DNA of 19,153 nt from Candidatus Bathyarchaeota archaeon (GCA_029879825.1 JAOUPL010000014.1:1-19153), one strand, 5' to 3'; shown: positions 6,470-14,102, numbered from the stretch's first letter. The notes: generated by a model from the sequence alone, not told the origin. Program-made: numbers and translations.

Positions 6470-7645
6470 TTAAAGAGCTTCGTTAACCAACTCCATGATG
6501 TCTTTGACTTGGATTTTCTCCTCGTTACCCGTTGTCTTAATGGCGTCGTCAAATGTTAACAAGCAGAAAGGACACGCTACAGCTATTATCTCCGCTCCAA
6601 CGTCAAGGGCTTCCCTAACGCGACTTTCGGCGAGTCGTTCCCACCCCCCTGAGACGTCATACCACATCCTCCCTCCCCCGCCTTCGCAACAAACGCTGCG
6701 GCCCCTCGACATGTTCAGTTCCACAAATCTTACGCCTGGAATGCTCTCGATTACCTTTCTAGGTTCTTCGTAAATGTTATTGTGTCTGCCTAAAAAGCAG
6801 GGGTCATGATAGGTTACCACTTTTCCGATTCTTCCTGAAAATTTGACTTTTCCCTCATCGATCAAATTTGCGAAATATTGCGCATAATGCTGGACTCGAA
6901 GATCTTTTCTTCCGTATCTATTCTTGAACGCATTATAGCAATGTGGGGAGGTGGTAACAATATTATTTATGCCAAATTGGTCGAAAAGGCCTAAATTTTT
7001 GTCAACCAGCTCTTCGAAAAGTCCCCTTTCTCCGAGGGAATATACCTCATTTCCGCAACAGTTCTCTCTATTTCCAAGTATTGAAAAGTCGATGCCTCCG
7101 GCGTTTAGGTTCTTTACCATTGCTCTAGCCACTTCTTGTGCTCGAGAATCGTAGGATGCGGCACAACACACAAAATATAGTAGGTCAACCTTCTCTCCTT
7201 GCGAGACATACTTCACTTTCAAATCTTGTGCCCAATCAGACCTCTTACTTCGGCTCATCCCCCACGGATTTCCATAATTGTAAACTCCCTCTAGGGCATC
7301 TCCTAGCGTGCGTGGAACCATCCCTTCCTCAACGACGAGGCTACGCAGACCAATGAGTATCTCCATCGGATTTGCATCTCTAGGGCAACGGTGTGCACAC
7401 ATATAACATGTTGTGCATAGCCAAAGATCCTTATTTGAAAGGACTTTTTCTCGAAAACCTAACTGTGCCCTTCTAATCAGTTGGCGTATTCGAAAAGGTG
7501 TTAGGCGCCCAAGTGGACAACTAGCTGAACAAGTGCCGCATTGGAGGCAGAGGTTTATTTTTTCTCCTCCGGCTTTAGCCACTGCTTCTGCAAACTTCAT
7601 GTCCAATTCATCGAGGCGCACGATGCTCTTTTGGGGCACAGCCAC
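6470..7645 (-). CDS. HdrD-like disulfide reductase subunit (HdrC ferredoxin + HdrB CCG domains)
   Basis: A soluble 391-residue protein with the layout of HdrD/GlpC-type proteins. The dicluster ferredoxin has Cys33/36/39/43 (CLQCGTCSASCP) and Cys77/80/83/87 (CTTCYMCAHRCP); two CCG domains follow. The first CCG (VCCAASYD, ENCCGNE, TSPHCYNAF) has lost the first Cys of its CxxC. The second (DPCFLGRH, SVCCEGGGGRMW, ACPFC) is complete and should bind the noncubane iron-sulfur cluster that reduces disulfides in Hdr. No membrane anchor is visible and no HdrE lies nearby, so the electron partner is unknown; the adjacent Hdr loci are candidates. I place the start at GTG 7645, seven bases after GGAGG; the TTG at 7651 is too close to that site. 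The gene could also be annotated as an (Fe-S)-binding protein or glycolate-oxidase-like GlcF, but the dicluster plus two-CCG pattern is the same. Confidence 0.9.
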   Translation of the reverse strand: MAVPQKSIVRLDELDMKFAEAVAKAGGEKINLCLQCGTCSASCPLGRLTPFRIRQLIRRAQLGFREKVLSNKDLWLCTTCYMCAHRCPRDANPMEILIGLRSLVVEEGMVPRTLGDALEGVYNYGNPWGMSRSKRSDWAQDLKVKYVSQGEKVDLLYFVCCAASYDSRAQEVARAMVKNLNAGGIDFSILGNRENCCGNEVYSLGERGLFEELVDKNLGLFDQFGINNIVTTSPHCYNAFKNRYGRKDLRVQHYAQYFANLIDEGKVKFSGRIGKVVTYHDPCFLGRHNNIYEEPRKVIESIPGVRFVELNMSRGRSVCCEGGGGRMWYDVSGGWERLAESRVREALDVGAEIIAVACPFCLLTFDDAIKTTGNEEKIQVKDIMELVNEAL

Positions 7646-7713
7646 GACCAAGCCTCCGTGTTTACTTTTTTCCAGCCCTTTTGACAGAGAACTATGTCTT
7701 GTTTTGTTGCAAC

Positions 7714-7725
7714 TTAATAAATATT
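7714..7725 (-). promoter_or_regulatory. Possible TATA box of the HdrD-like gene
   Basis: The minus strand reads AATATTTATTAA about 70 bases upstream of the GTG start. It sits in the 96-base gap after the DUF2096-like gene, which suggests the HdrD-like gene can be expressed on its own. Confidence 0.4.
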
Positions 7726-7741
7726 CCTTTAAGAGCCAAAA

Positions 7742-8293
7742 CTATTCAAGAGACAATTCGTAGACATCCCTGACTGCCTTCTTGACTGAAGCTTTTCTGC
7801 CACTGATGATTATGTGAAATTCATCTTTGAATTCAACTATTACGCCAAATTGCTCTGCAACGTCCTGCACTCTTTCTTCGCCTATTGGTTTTTGTAGGGT
7901 TAGCCTTACCCATCCTTCTTCCACATCTCTAGGAAGACCCGGAACAAACTCAGAGGGAGTGTGGACCATTGTGTAGTTTATCTCGCCCCGCTCAGCTTTG
8001 TCAATTTTGCTCGTCCAATCCCTTACGTAGCCCTCATCAACAGTCAGAGCCGCTGAGATTAGACTAGATTGTATTCTGCCTAAGATTTGCTGTAATTTTT
8101 GCAAGGAACCATCGATTGTTGTGAGTTCTTTGGAAGGATGGACGGTGCTCGTTTGGATAAAACAGATTAAAGTCTTGCAGCTTCTGAGTTCGGAAGCAAC
8201 ATCAACGCTGATATCCTTTCGATTTAGATCCTGAAAGAGGTCTGACAAAACCAGCCAAAGTTGTTCTAGTCTTTTGACTTCTTCGGAAACCAA
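7742..8293 (-). CDS. Conserved archaeal protein resembling DUF2096
   Basis: The product begins with a helical region, KRLEQLWLVLSDLFQDLN, then SELRSCKTLICFIQ, a central helical part, and a C-terminal alpha/beta part. The C-terminal part contains FVPGLPRDVEEGWVRLTLQKPIGEERVQDVAEQFGV and ends in IIISGRKASVKKAVRDVYEL. This arrangement reminds me of DUF2096, an uncharacterised archaeal family; the match is from memory and needs a profile search. No cofactor motifs or membrane segments are visible. The start is uncertain: the frame is open to a TTG at 8362, but the first 23 residues look unlike a family N-terminus. I chose the TTG at 8293 just before the conserved helix; no candidate has a clear ribosome binding site, so leaderless translation from a TTTTAAT-like box is possible. 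It lies divergent to the small cysteine gene and upstream of the HdrD-like gene. Confidence 0.65.
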   Translation of the reverse strand: MVSEEVKRLEQLWLVLSDLFQDLNRKDISVDVASELRSCKTLICFIQTSTVHPSKELTTIDGSLQKLQQILGRIQSSLISAALTVDEGYVRDWTSKIDKAERGEINYTMVHTPSEFVPGLPRDVEEGWVRLTLQKPIGEERVQDVAEQFGVIVEFKDEFHIIISGRKASVKKAVRDVYELSLE

Positions 8294-8451
8294 AACAACG
8301 CCCAATACTTTAGTGTATAGGCTGAAATTAAAACCTAACGTAACAAAATTTCTAAGTGGCAAAGTTTGCTCTGAAAATTGGCGAAAATCGAAAATTTAAG
8401 AAATGGATAATAGCTGTGTATGGTAGTTTCTAATAAAGAGGAGGAGAAGCT

Positions 8452-8736
8452 TTGAAAAAGGCTTTGCAGAGTGTGGAGTTTGGGGAAATGGAAAACAAAG
8501 TTTTTGAAGTTATGTTGATAACGGAAAGACTGTGTGAAATCTGCGACAGAATAGTAGACACAAAAGAAAAGGTGATGAAGACTGTCCATGTTATTGATCG
8601 CAGGGACTATGACAATTTACTAATGAGAGTGAAGGTATATGATCGCGCTGAGGTAGACATTGAAAACAACAAGATTTATTTTTATAATCACGACTATCCA
8701 GGCGACGTTCATCCAAGTTGCATAGAAAAATTATAG
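8452..8736 (+). CDS. Small cysteine-containing protein of unknown function (intact copy)
   Basis: A 94-residue protein I cannot assign. The N-terminal half is helical with a CEIC pair at residues 28-31 (ERLCEICDRIVD). The C-terminal half is predicted strands (LLMRVKVYDRAEVDIENNKIYFYNHD) and a conserved tail DYPGDVHPSC with a third Cys close to the end. The three Cys and nearby His could bind a metal or form a disulfide, which is a guess. The start is TTG at 8452 with GAGGAGG at 8438-8444; an ATG at 8488 is a weaker alternative. Two decayed copies of its 3' end lie at 5672-5762 and 6289-6443, on the same strand, around the SRPBCC gene. The tail motif is the best-preserved part in both, evidence that the reading frame was once under selection. 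It runs convergent to the mvhD-HTH gene. Confidence 0.7.
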   Translation: MKKALQSVEFGEMENKVFEVMLITERLCEICDRIVDTKEKVMKTVHVIDRRDYDNLLMRVKVYDRAEVDIENNKIYFYNHDYPGDVHPSCIEKL

Positions 8737-8819
8737 CGACGAACGACCATTAGTAGACTTCATCATAGGGAATCTACGTTATCTTGAAGTGTCGTTAATA
8801 GACTTTAGTTACACGTGGA

Positions 8820-9566
8820 TTACATGACGGCGTAAAGATATCCGTGCTCCTTTTCTCCAACTTCCGAGATTGTGCCAGCCTTTCTGAGAGCAATGATGTG
8901 CCTCAAAATTCTGCTAGGGGGGATGCCTGTCGCTTCTGAAATTTCTTTGATGGTTAATGGCCCCTTTTGTTTAATAGCGTCAATCATCATCTGGCGCTCT
9001 ATTTCATCCGTCATAACGTTGTCTACAACTGCGCGGTATTTTTCTTCGTTTATTTTCAATTTTGTTTCAACCTGCGATATTCCCATAACCCATCTGAGCC
9101 TCTGCGTCTTCAGGGCTTCGATTGCTGCGTCAGTCGTCTTTTTCAAGGGGCTAGGGCCGAGGTCTTTGATTTTCCGGGTTACATTTCTAATTAAAGCTGT
9201 GAATTTTGCTCCTTCACCAGCTGAAATCCATTCGAGTGTGAGTCTCTCGGGTTCTATTCCGAGGTGATTAAGAACCTCCTCAACGAATTTGAATCTTTTT
9301 TCCATCGCGTAGTTCCCTTTTACGTAATGGCAGTCGCCTGGGTGACAACCTGCCACTAGCACTCCGTCTGCGCCCCATTTAAATGCTGAAAGAATAAACG
9401 TTGGGTCTATTCGTCCGGTGCACATAACTCTAACTATTCTCACGTTTGTTGGATATTCAAAGCGGCTTGTTCCTGCTAAGTCTGCTCCAGCGTATGCGCA
9501 CCAGTTGCAGCAAAAGGCTACGATGACTGGTTCGAACTCGGCTTTTTCTGTCATGGCTTCTACCAT
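8820..9566 (-). CDS. mvhD: MvhD-like [2Fe-2S] electron-transfer subunit fused to a winged-helix domain
   Basis: Residues 1 to about 135 are a full MvhD domain: FCCNWCAYAGADLAGTSR (Cys19/20/23), VRVMCTGRIDP (Cys49) and AGCHPGDCHY (Cys74/79). MvhD normally passes electrons from a hydrogenase or other donor to HdrA. After a linker of about 50 residues comes a winged helix-turn-helix (about 187-248): DEIERQMMIDAIKQKG, TIKEISEATGIPPSRILRHI as the HTH, and a wing ending in HGYLYAVM. Canonical MvhD is only about 140 residues, so the DNA-binding tail is an unusual addition; a protein-protein role is also possible. The ATG at 9566 overlaps the hdrA stop as TAATG, behind GGGGAG, implying translational coupling. 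It is the last gene of the five-gene minus-strand operon. Confidence 0.9.
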   Translation of the reverse strand: MVEAMTEKAEFEPVIVAFCCNWCAYAGADLAGTSRFEYPTNVRIVRVMCTGRIDPTFILSAFKWGADGVLVAGCHPGDCHYVKGNYAMEKRFKFVEEVLNHLGIEPERLTLEWISAGEGAKFTALIRNVTRKIKDLGPSPLKKTTDAAIEALKTQRLRWVMGISQVETKLKINEEKYRAVVDNVMTDEIERQMMIDAIKQKGPLTIKEISEATGIPPSRILRHIIALRKAGTISEVGEKEHGYLYAVM

Positions 9567-11365
9567 TAGGCTCCCCTCTTCTCAAATCCTTCTAAGACTA
9601 ATGCGGCTTCAACTTGCGCAAGAACCTGTTGGTCACTGTAGTGACGCATAGTTATGGCACGTCTTGGACACTCCGCTGCGCACACACCACAGCCTCTGCA
9701 AAGAGCCTCAATCAGTTTGGATTTGCTCTCCTCGATCCGAGGTGCACCAAACGGACATAGCTCCTCACATAGTCCACATCCAATGCATAAGTCTTCGTCC
9801 ACCATAGCCGTGATGGCCTCAGTTCTCATCTTTTTGTTAGCCATCAGAATGGCCGCCCTCGCCGCCGCAGCCTTAGCCGATATTATCGTTTCAGGAACGT
9901 CTTTTGGTCCTGAAGCCGACCCTGCGAGGTATATTCCGTCCATCGCGGTGTCGACGGGTCTCAACTTTAGGTGGGCTTCCATGAGGAAGCCGTCTGGGCT
10001 TATGGGTATTTTGAGCATTCGCGCCAGCGTTACTTCGTCTTTGTGGGGGATTAGAGGTGTTGAAAGCACAACATAGTCAGCCACGAATTCGGCTTCCCGG
10101 CCGGCGAGCATGTCATACGCTAAAACTTTAAGCTTCTTATCCGGCGTCTCGCTGATCTCAGGAGTTACTATCTCAAGGAATTTTATGAATTTGACTTCAA
10201 GATCGCGAGATCTCGAGTAGAAATCCTCGTATTCTTTGTACACTCTCAGATCTGAGTATAGGATGATCACATCTGTTTTAGGGGATACTGTTTTGATTAG
10301 AATCGCGTTTTTGATTGCGTTCATGCAGCAGATTCTGGAACAGTAGGGCCATCCTTCTTCTTTCTTCGCTTTCAGAACCTTTCGCAACAGTTTAGCGGTG
10401 TCGGATTTGGGGAAACTCTCAAGTTCGTATCCTCGGATTTCTCCTTTCCTGCCCCCTACGCACTGTATCATTACAACCCTCTCAGGTTTTCCAAGCTTTC
10501 CTTCCCTCAGCATTTCATCTAGCTCTAGCTGTGTTATGACATTGTCGTGAACTCCGTATTGATACAATCCTGTTGGTGGTTGATAATTCAAAGCACCGCA
10601 AGCAACAATGATTGTGCCCACATTAAGTGGGATTTTCTCGCCTTTCCTATTGACCGTAACATTGAAATTTCCGACGTAGCCTCCAACCTCTCCAACAGTT
10701 GCCGAGGTCAATAATTCAATGTTTTTTTGCTTCTTCACAGCTTCGACAACAGGTTCCAAAATCTTCTCCGCTTCTTCCATGGTTGGATAGAGTTTATAGA
10801 GCCTTCGAACATTTCCACCTATTTTATCTTCTTTCTCAACTAGATGGACCTTGAAACCTTGGTTAGCTAACGTGAGTGCTGAGGTTAGCCCAGCCATTCC
10901 TGCTCCGATTACTAAGGCAGAGTCCTTGATTTCCACTTCAGGTTCTATCTGTGGTTCGAGCCATGCTGCCCTTGCCACAGCCATCCTCACAACATCTTTT
11001 GCTTTTTCTGTTGCTTTTTGCGGTTCTTTTGGGTGAACCCAGCTGCATTGTTCTCTTATGTTGGCCATTTCAAACAGGTACGGGTTCAGTCCGGCTTCAT
11101 TGCAAGCTGATCTGAATAGTGGTTCGTGGGTTCTAGGCGTGCATGAAGCCACTATAACCCTGTTGAGATTGTACTTTTTTATGGCGTCTTTGATGCTATC
11201 TAACCCTGCTTCAGAGCAGGTGTATATGTTGTCTTCTGCATACGTGACTTGTGGCAAGGTTTTCGCGTATTCGACAACTTCTGGAACTTTAACTACGCCA
11301 CCTATGTTGACTCCGCAGTGGCATACGAACACTCCGAGTCTAGGTTCCTCTTTCATAAGAATCAC
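9566..11365 (-). CDS. hdrA: HdrA-like subunit, long form, without internal ferredoxin insert (locus 1)
   Basis: FAD/iron-sulfur core of a heterodisulfide-reductase-type complex, 599 residues. In order: the N-terminal HdrA domain with FVCHCGVNI (Cys15/17) and MANIREQCSWVHPKEPQ; a flavin fold beginning ALVIGAGMAGLTSAL; QCVGGRKG and CSRICCMNAIK; and GIYLAGSASGPKDVPE. The end carries two ferredoxin clusters (Cys527/530/533/537 and 556/559/562/566). It lacks both the CSxC flavin-domain motif and the two internal ferredoxin clusters; in this operon those are on the preceding short HdrA. The pair thus resembles QmoA/QmoB and probably forms a heterodimer. It starts with GTG at 11365 in a 4-base GTGA overlap with the upstream stop; an ATG at 11356 is the alternative and matches the paralogue's length better. 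Bases 10994-11098 are almost identical to the long hdrA of locus 2. Confidence 0.93.
   Translation of the reverse strand: MILMKEEPRLGVFVCHCGVNIGGVVKVPEVVEYAKTLPQVTYAEDNIYTCSEAGLDSIKDAIKKYNLNRVIVASCTPRTHEPLFRSACNEAGLNPYLFEMANIREQCSWVHPKEPQKATEKAKDVVRMAVARAAWLEPQIEPEVEIKDSALVIGAGMAGLTSALTLANQGFKVHLVEKEDKIGGNVRRLYKLYPTMEEAEKILEPVVEAVKKQKNIELLTSATVGEVGGYVGNFNVTVNRKGEKIPLNVGTIIVACGALNYQPPTGLYQYGVHDNVITQLELDEMLREGKLGKPERVVMIQCVGGRKGEIRGYELESFPKSDTAKLLRKVLKAKKEEGWPYCSRICCMNAIKNAILIKTVSPKTDVIILYSDLRVYKEYEDFYSRSRDLEVKFIKFLEIVTPEISETPDKKLKVLAYDMLAGREAEFVADYVVLSTPLIPHKDEVTLARMLKIPISPDGFLMEAHLKLRPVDTAMDGIYLAGSASGPKDVPETIISAKAAAARAAILMANKKMRTEAITAMVDEDLCIGCGLCEELCPFGAPRIEESKSKLIEALCRGCGVCAAECPRRAITMRHYSDQQVLAQVEAALVLEGFEKRGA
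10994..11098 (-). repeat. Near-identical inverted repeat, arm 1 (inside long hdrA of locus 1)
   Basis: The reverse complement of this 105-base stretch equals bases 15902-16006 at 103 of 105 positions; the two differences are single G/A changes. It encodes EAGLNPYLFEMANIREQCSW and onward in both genes. Codons immediately outside diverge, e.g. FRSACN against FRKVVA. Includes no visible recombinase site. Confidence 0.9.
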
Positions 11366-12657
11366 GTCCCCTCAACCATGATGTCAGCCGCCCTAGAAGC
11401 CGTTGCGCTTCCTTGGGTTATTGAGTCCGGAATGTCTCCGGTTTTTGGCCCCAAACAGTAGCCACAAGCAAAGATTCCTGGAAGAGTAGTGTCCACAGGA
11501 TTACTAATGCTGCTTGACGGCCTGAAAAATCCATACTGATCAATTTCTATCCCTAAGACTTTGGCTAGATCTTTAGCGTCCTTTCTTGGTATTAAAGCTG
11601 GGCAGAGTACAACCATATCAAACTTCAAATTTTCTATTTTCTTCGTTACCGTATCTTCGTACCATATGCTAAGGTCCTTACTTAACGGATCATAAGTTAT
11701 TTCGCCTGGGTTGCTTCGGATGAACCTTATACCGTGTTCTGTTTTGGCTCTATTGACAAACTCTTGAAAACCTCTTCCAAATGCTCGAAGATCTATGTAG
11801 AAAATGCAAACTCTAGCTTCGGGAACATGTTCCTTGATCAGAACGGCGTCCTTAACGGAATACTTGCAACATATGCTGGAGCAATAAGCGTTGCCAAGGC
11901 GCCTATCTCTTGAACCCACGCATTGTATGAAAGCAATTGTTTTCGGTATCTTTCCGTCAGAGGGCCTTACCAAGTGGCCCCCAGTTGGACCAGAAGCACA
12001 AAGCAGACGCTCCAGCTCCAAAGCAGTCACAACGTCTTTGTGGCGTCCATAACCGTATGGCGGAATTTGAGAGGGGTCAAAAAGATCAAAACCTACAGCA
12101 ACGATGATGGCGCCAACTTTCAACTCAACTTCCTCTGGTTCTTGGCCAAGATTGACTGCTTCGGCTTCGCAGACTTTTTCGCAGAGCCCGCATTCTATGC
12201 AGCTGTCTTTGTCAACTGTCATTGCTCTTGGCACAGCTTGTGGGAAGGGCATGTATATGGCTTTTCGCATTCCAAGTCCCTCGTCGAATTCGTTCGGAAC
12301 CTCTGATGGACAGTTATCTGCGCATGTTCCGCAGCCGGTGCATTTCTCTAGGTCGACGAATCTAGGCTTTCTGAGAATCTTGACTGTGAAGTTCCCTGCC
12401 GATCCTTTAACTTCTTTCACTTCGGAATACGTAAGCAATTGAACATTTGGATGGTGGGAACATTCGATCATCTTGGGTGCGAGGATGCACATTGAACAGT
12501 CCATTGTTGGGAACGTTTTGTCCAGTTGAGCCATTCTTCCACCAATGCTCGGAGATTTCTCTACGATATAGACCTTGAATCCCCTGCTCGCCAGATCCAG
12601 CGAAGCCTGTATGCCTGATATGCCGCCACCAACAACTAATACAGTTGGTTGTTCCAA
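11362..12657 (-). CDS. hdrA: HdrA-like subunit, short QmoA-like form (locus 1)
   Basis: A 431-residue HdrA lacking the N-terminal CHCG domain and the C-terminal ferredoxin pair, the layout of QmoA. It has VLVVGGGISGIQASLDLA (FAD), IGGRMAQLDKTFP, and DCSMCILAPKM with Cys54/57. Two ferredoxin clusters are inserted in the flavin fold (Cys106/109/112/116, CTGCGTCADNCP; Cys153/156/159/163, CIECGLCEKVC). ASGPTGGHLVRPSDG, QCVGSRDRRLG and YCSSICCKYS follow. It should carry FAD and relay electrons between HdrB/HdrC and the long HdrA encoded next. The TTG start at 12657 sits six bases after AGGAGGG and two bases from the hdrB stop; the 3' end overlaps the next gene. The same short form recurs in locus 2, so it is a defined subunit type and not a truncation. 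Confidence 0.93.
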   Translation of the reverse strand: MEQPTVLVVGGGISGIQASLDLASRGFKVYIVEKSPSIGGRMAQLDKTFPTMDCSMCILAPKMIECSHHPNVQLLTYSEVKEVKGSAGNFTVKILRKPRFVDLEKCTGCGTCADNCPSEVPNEFDEGLGMRKAIYMPFPQAVPRAMTVDKDSCIECGLCEKVCEAEAVNLGQEPEEVELKVGAIIVAVGFDLFDPSQIPPYGYGRHKDVVTALELERLLCASGPTGGHLVRPSDGKIPKTIAFIQCVGSRDRRLGNAYCSSICCKYSVKDAVLIKEHVPEARVCIFYIDLRAFGRGFQEFVNRAKTEHGIRFIRSNPGEITYDPLSKDLSIWYEDTVTKKIENLKFDMVVLCPALIPRKDAKDLAKVLGIEIDQYGFFRPSSSISNPVDTTLPGIFACGYCLGPKTGDIPDSITQGSATASRAADIMVEGT

Positions 12658-12659
12658 CG

Positions 12660-13535
12660 TTATCCCTCCTTTAATTGATCCTTTAGAATAGGCGCTAACG
12701 GAGTTCTATGCGACTTTATTTCCCAGTCATCTAATTTCATTCCCATCGCCATTCTAAGAAGCTCTGCAAAGTGCAAAACAGGTAAATTATATTCCTCTTT
12801 GAAGTGCCTTCTGATCTCCAGCTGACCTAAATCAAACTCTACAAAGCAGAAGGGACAAACCGTAACAATGCATTCTGCACCTGCATTTTTCATGTTAACA
12901 AGCTTTATTCTCGCCACGTCTCTGGCGAGTTCGTCGTTTATGCCTCTTAGGGGTCCTCCGCAACACATCTCCCTCCGTTCATAATTAATTGTTTCAGCGC
13001 CCGTAGCCATTACGAGTTCATCTAGTGCATCAAATTCTCTTACGCCAAAATGTATCCTCTTGGGTTTCGTTAAGTGGCATCCAGGTTGTGTCGCAACCTT
13101 TAGTCCCGTGAAGGGATTCTTAACAGCATCTTTAACTTTCTTCACACCTATGTCATCGTAGAGGACATCAATCATGTTTTTCACGTCTATCTTTCCTTTG
13201 TACTCCTTCCCCACTTCTACAAGTATCTCATTCACCTGATTCTTAATCTCCGGATGTGCCTTTAAGATCGTATTAACCATCAAAAGTGACTCGTAGCAGT
13301 CATTGCATAAGGTCATAATATCGACGCCCATCTCTTCTCCTATACAAAGATCCCTTGCGGCCAGCGCCAACCAGCTTGTATAGTCTAGCGACTGAATGCC
13401 AAATGGCGCACAACAGTTCGTATCTTCCATTTTAACCAACTCTACCCCAAAAGCCGGCATAACCTTTGTCACCGAAACCTCGTAGCTGAGTTCTCTTGCA
13501 GGTATAAGGCATCCCCAAAACAGGCCGTATTTCAT
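12660..13535 (-). CDS. hdrB: Heterodisulfide reductase subunit B-like (two complete CCG domains)
   Basis: Disulfide-reducing subunit, 291 residues, normal HdrB length. Both cysteine-rich CCG domains are complete. The first is WGCLIPAR (Cys9), TNCCAPFG (Cys41/42) and LCNDCYESLL (Cys77/80). The second is QPGCHLTKP (Cys153), EMCCGGPLRGIN (Cys191/192) and VCPFCFVEFD (Cys227/230). Each is expected to bind one noncubane [4Fe-4S] cluster, the site where CoM-S-S-CoB or another disulfide is cleaved in known Hdr. Start ATG 13535 is preceded by GGTGAG. It lies 12 bases after hdrC and 2 bases before the short hdrA, so it is clearly in the operon. The true substrate is not deducible, since no methanogenesis genes are present here. 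Confidence 0.95.
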   Translation of the reverse strand: MKYGLFWGCLIPARELSYEVSVTKVMPAFGVELVKMEDTNCCAPFGIQSLDYTSWLALAARDLCIGEEMGVDIMTLCNDCYESLLMVNTILKAHPEIKNQVNEILVEVGKEYKGKIDVKNMIDVLYDDIGVKKVKDAVKNPFTGLKVATQPGCHLTKPKRIHFGVREFDALDELVMATGAETINYERREMCCGGPLRGINDELARDVARIKLVNMKNAGAECIVTVCPFCFVEFDLGQLEIRRHFKEEYNLPVLHFAELLRMAMGMKLDDWEIKSHRTPLAPILKDQLKEG

Positions 13536-13547
13536 TATCTCACCAAC

Positions 13548-14060
13548 CTACTTAGAGGCAATTATCTTGCTGAATCCTGTCTTTTTCAGGATTTTTTGAA
13601 CATCTTCTGTCGCTGTTGAATGCTCTTTAGATAAACCTATTTCCTCCCTTTTCCTGACCATGCTCGCAGTGGAAGTTACAACACGTCCTGTTTCAATAAG
13701 GTTTTTTGCTTGAGCTGCAAATCCATCAGGCATGTTTTTTTCCCTTACAGCAATATTTCTGATGGCGAACATGACTTCAGCGACATCGCCGCCTTGGGGG
13801 CATCTATCCAAACAGGTGAAACATGATAGGCAATACCATGGTAATTGAGTATGTAGGATTTCGTCTCGTGAACCCAAGATGATCATTTCCATTAGCCGTC
13901 TTGGATTATGCTCGGAGATCAATCTTGCGACTGGGCAGCTGCCTGAGCATCTTCCGCATTGAATACATGCTAGGATGCCTCTACCCCTTGGAGTGTTCGC
14001 AACTTCATGCATAAAATTAGGATCCAATGAACTCAGCTTCAGCACTTCTCCTAATTGCAT
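13548..14060 (-). CDS. hdrC: Heterodisulfide reductase subunit C-like dicluster ferredoxin
   Basis: A 170-residue electron-transfer subunit linking HdrA to HdrB. Two [4Fe-4S] sites are CIQCGRCSGSCP (Cys32/35/38/42) and CLSCFTCLDRCPQ (Cys77/80/83/87), with NPRRLMEMIILGSRDEIL between them, a typical HdrC core. The C-terminus (about 120-170) is polar and less conserved. It is the first gene of the minus-strand operon. The ATG at 14060 has no ribosome binding site, but a TATA box at 14090-14102 would give a leader of only a few bases, fitting near-leaderless translation of a first gene. Confidence 0.93.
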   Translation of the reverse strand: MQLGEVLKLSSLDPNFMHEVANTPRGRGILACIQCGRCSGSCPVARLISEHNPRRLMEMIILGSRDEILHTQLPWYCLSCFTCLDRCPQGGDVAEVMFAIRNIAVREKNMPDGFAAQAKNLIETGRVVTSTASMVRKREEIGLSKEHSTATEDVQKILKKTGFSKIIASK

Positions 14061-14089
14061 TACTAGAAAATATTGCAGTGTGCTTAAAC

Positions 14090-14102
14090 TTAATATAGTT
14101 TA
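14090..14102 (-). promoter_or_regulatory. TATA box of the hdrCBA-hdrA-mvhD operon
   Basis: The minus strand reads AAACTATATTAAG about 35 bases upstream of the hdrC ATG. Transcription starting about 25 bases downstream would leave a leader under ten bases, consistent with the missing ribosome binding site. Confidence 0.5.

Noticed and set aside
8756..8790. GACTTCA/TGAAGT hairpin between the convergent genes ending at 8736 and 8820
   Set aside because: Only six paired bases with a 22-base loop and no T-run; too weak to call a terminator.
9654..10076. Open frame of 140 codons antisense to the long hdrA of locus 1
   Set aside because: It mirrors Cys/Gly-rich ferredoxin and flavin codons of hdrA; low-complexity Ser/Pro/Ala content is typical of a shadow frame.
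11362..12657. Short HdrA as a truncated or frameshifted hdrA
   Set aside because: The paralogue at 14348-15631 has the same ends, both genes have proper starts and tight operon spacing, and the layout matches QmoA.
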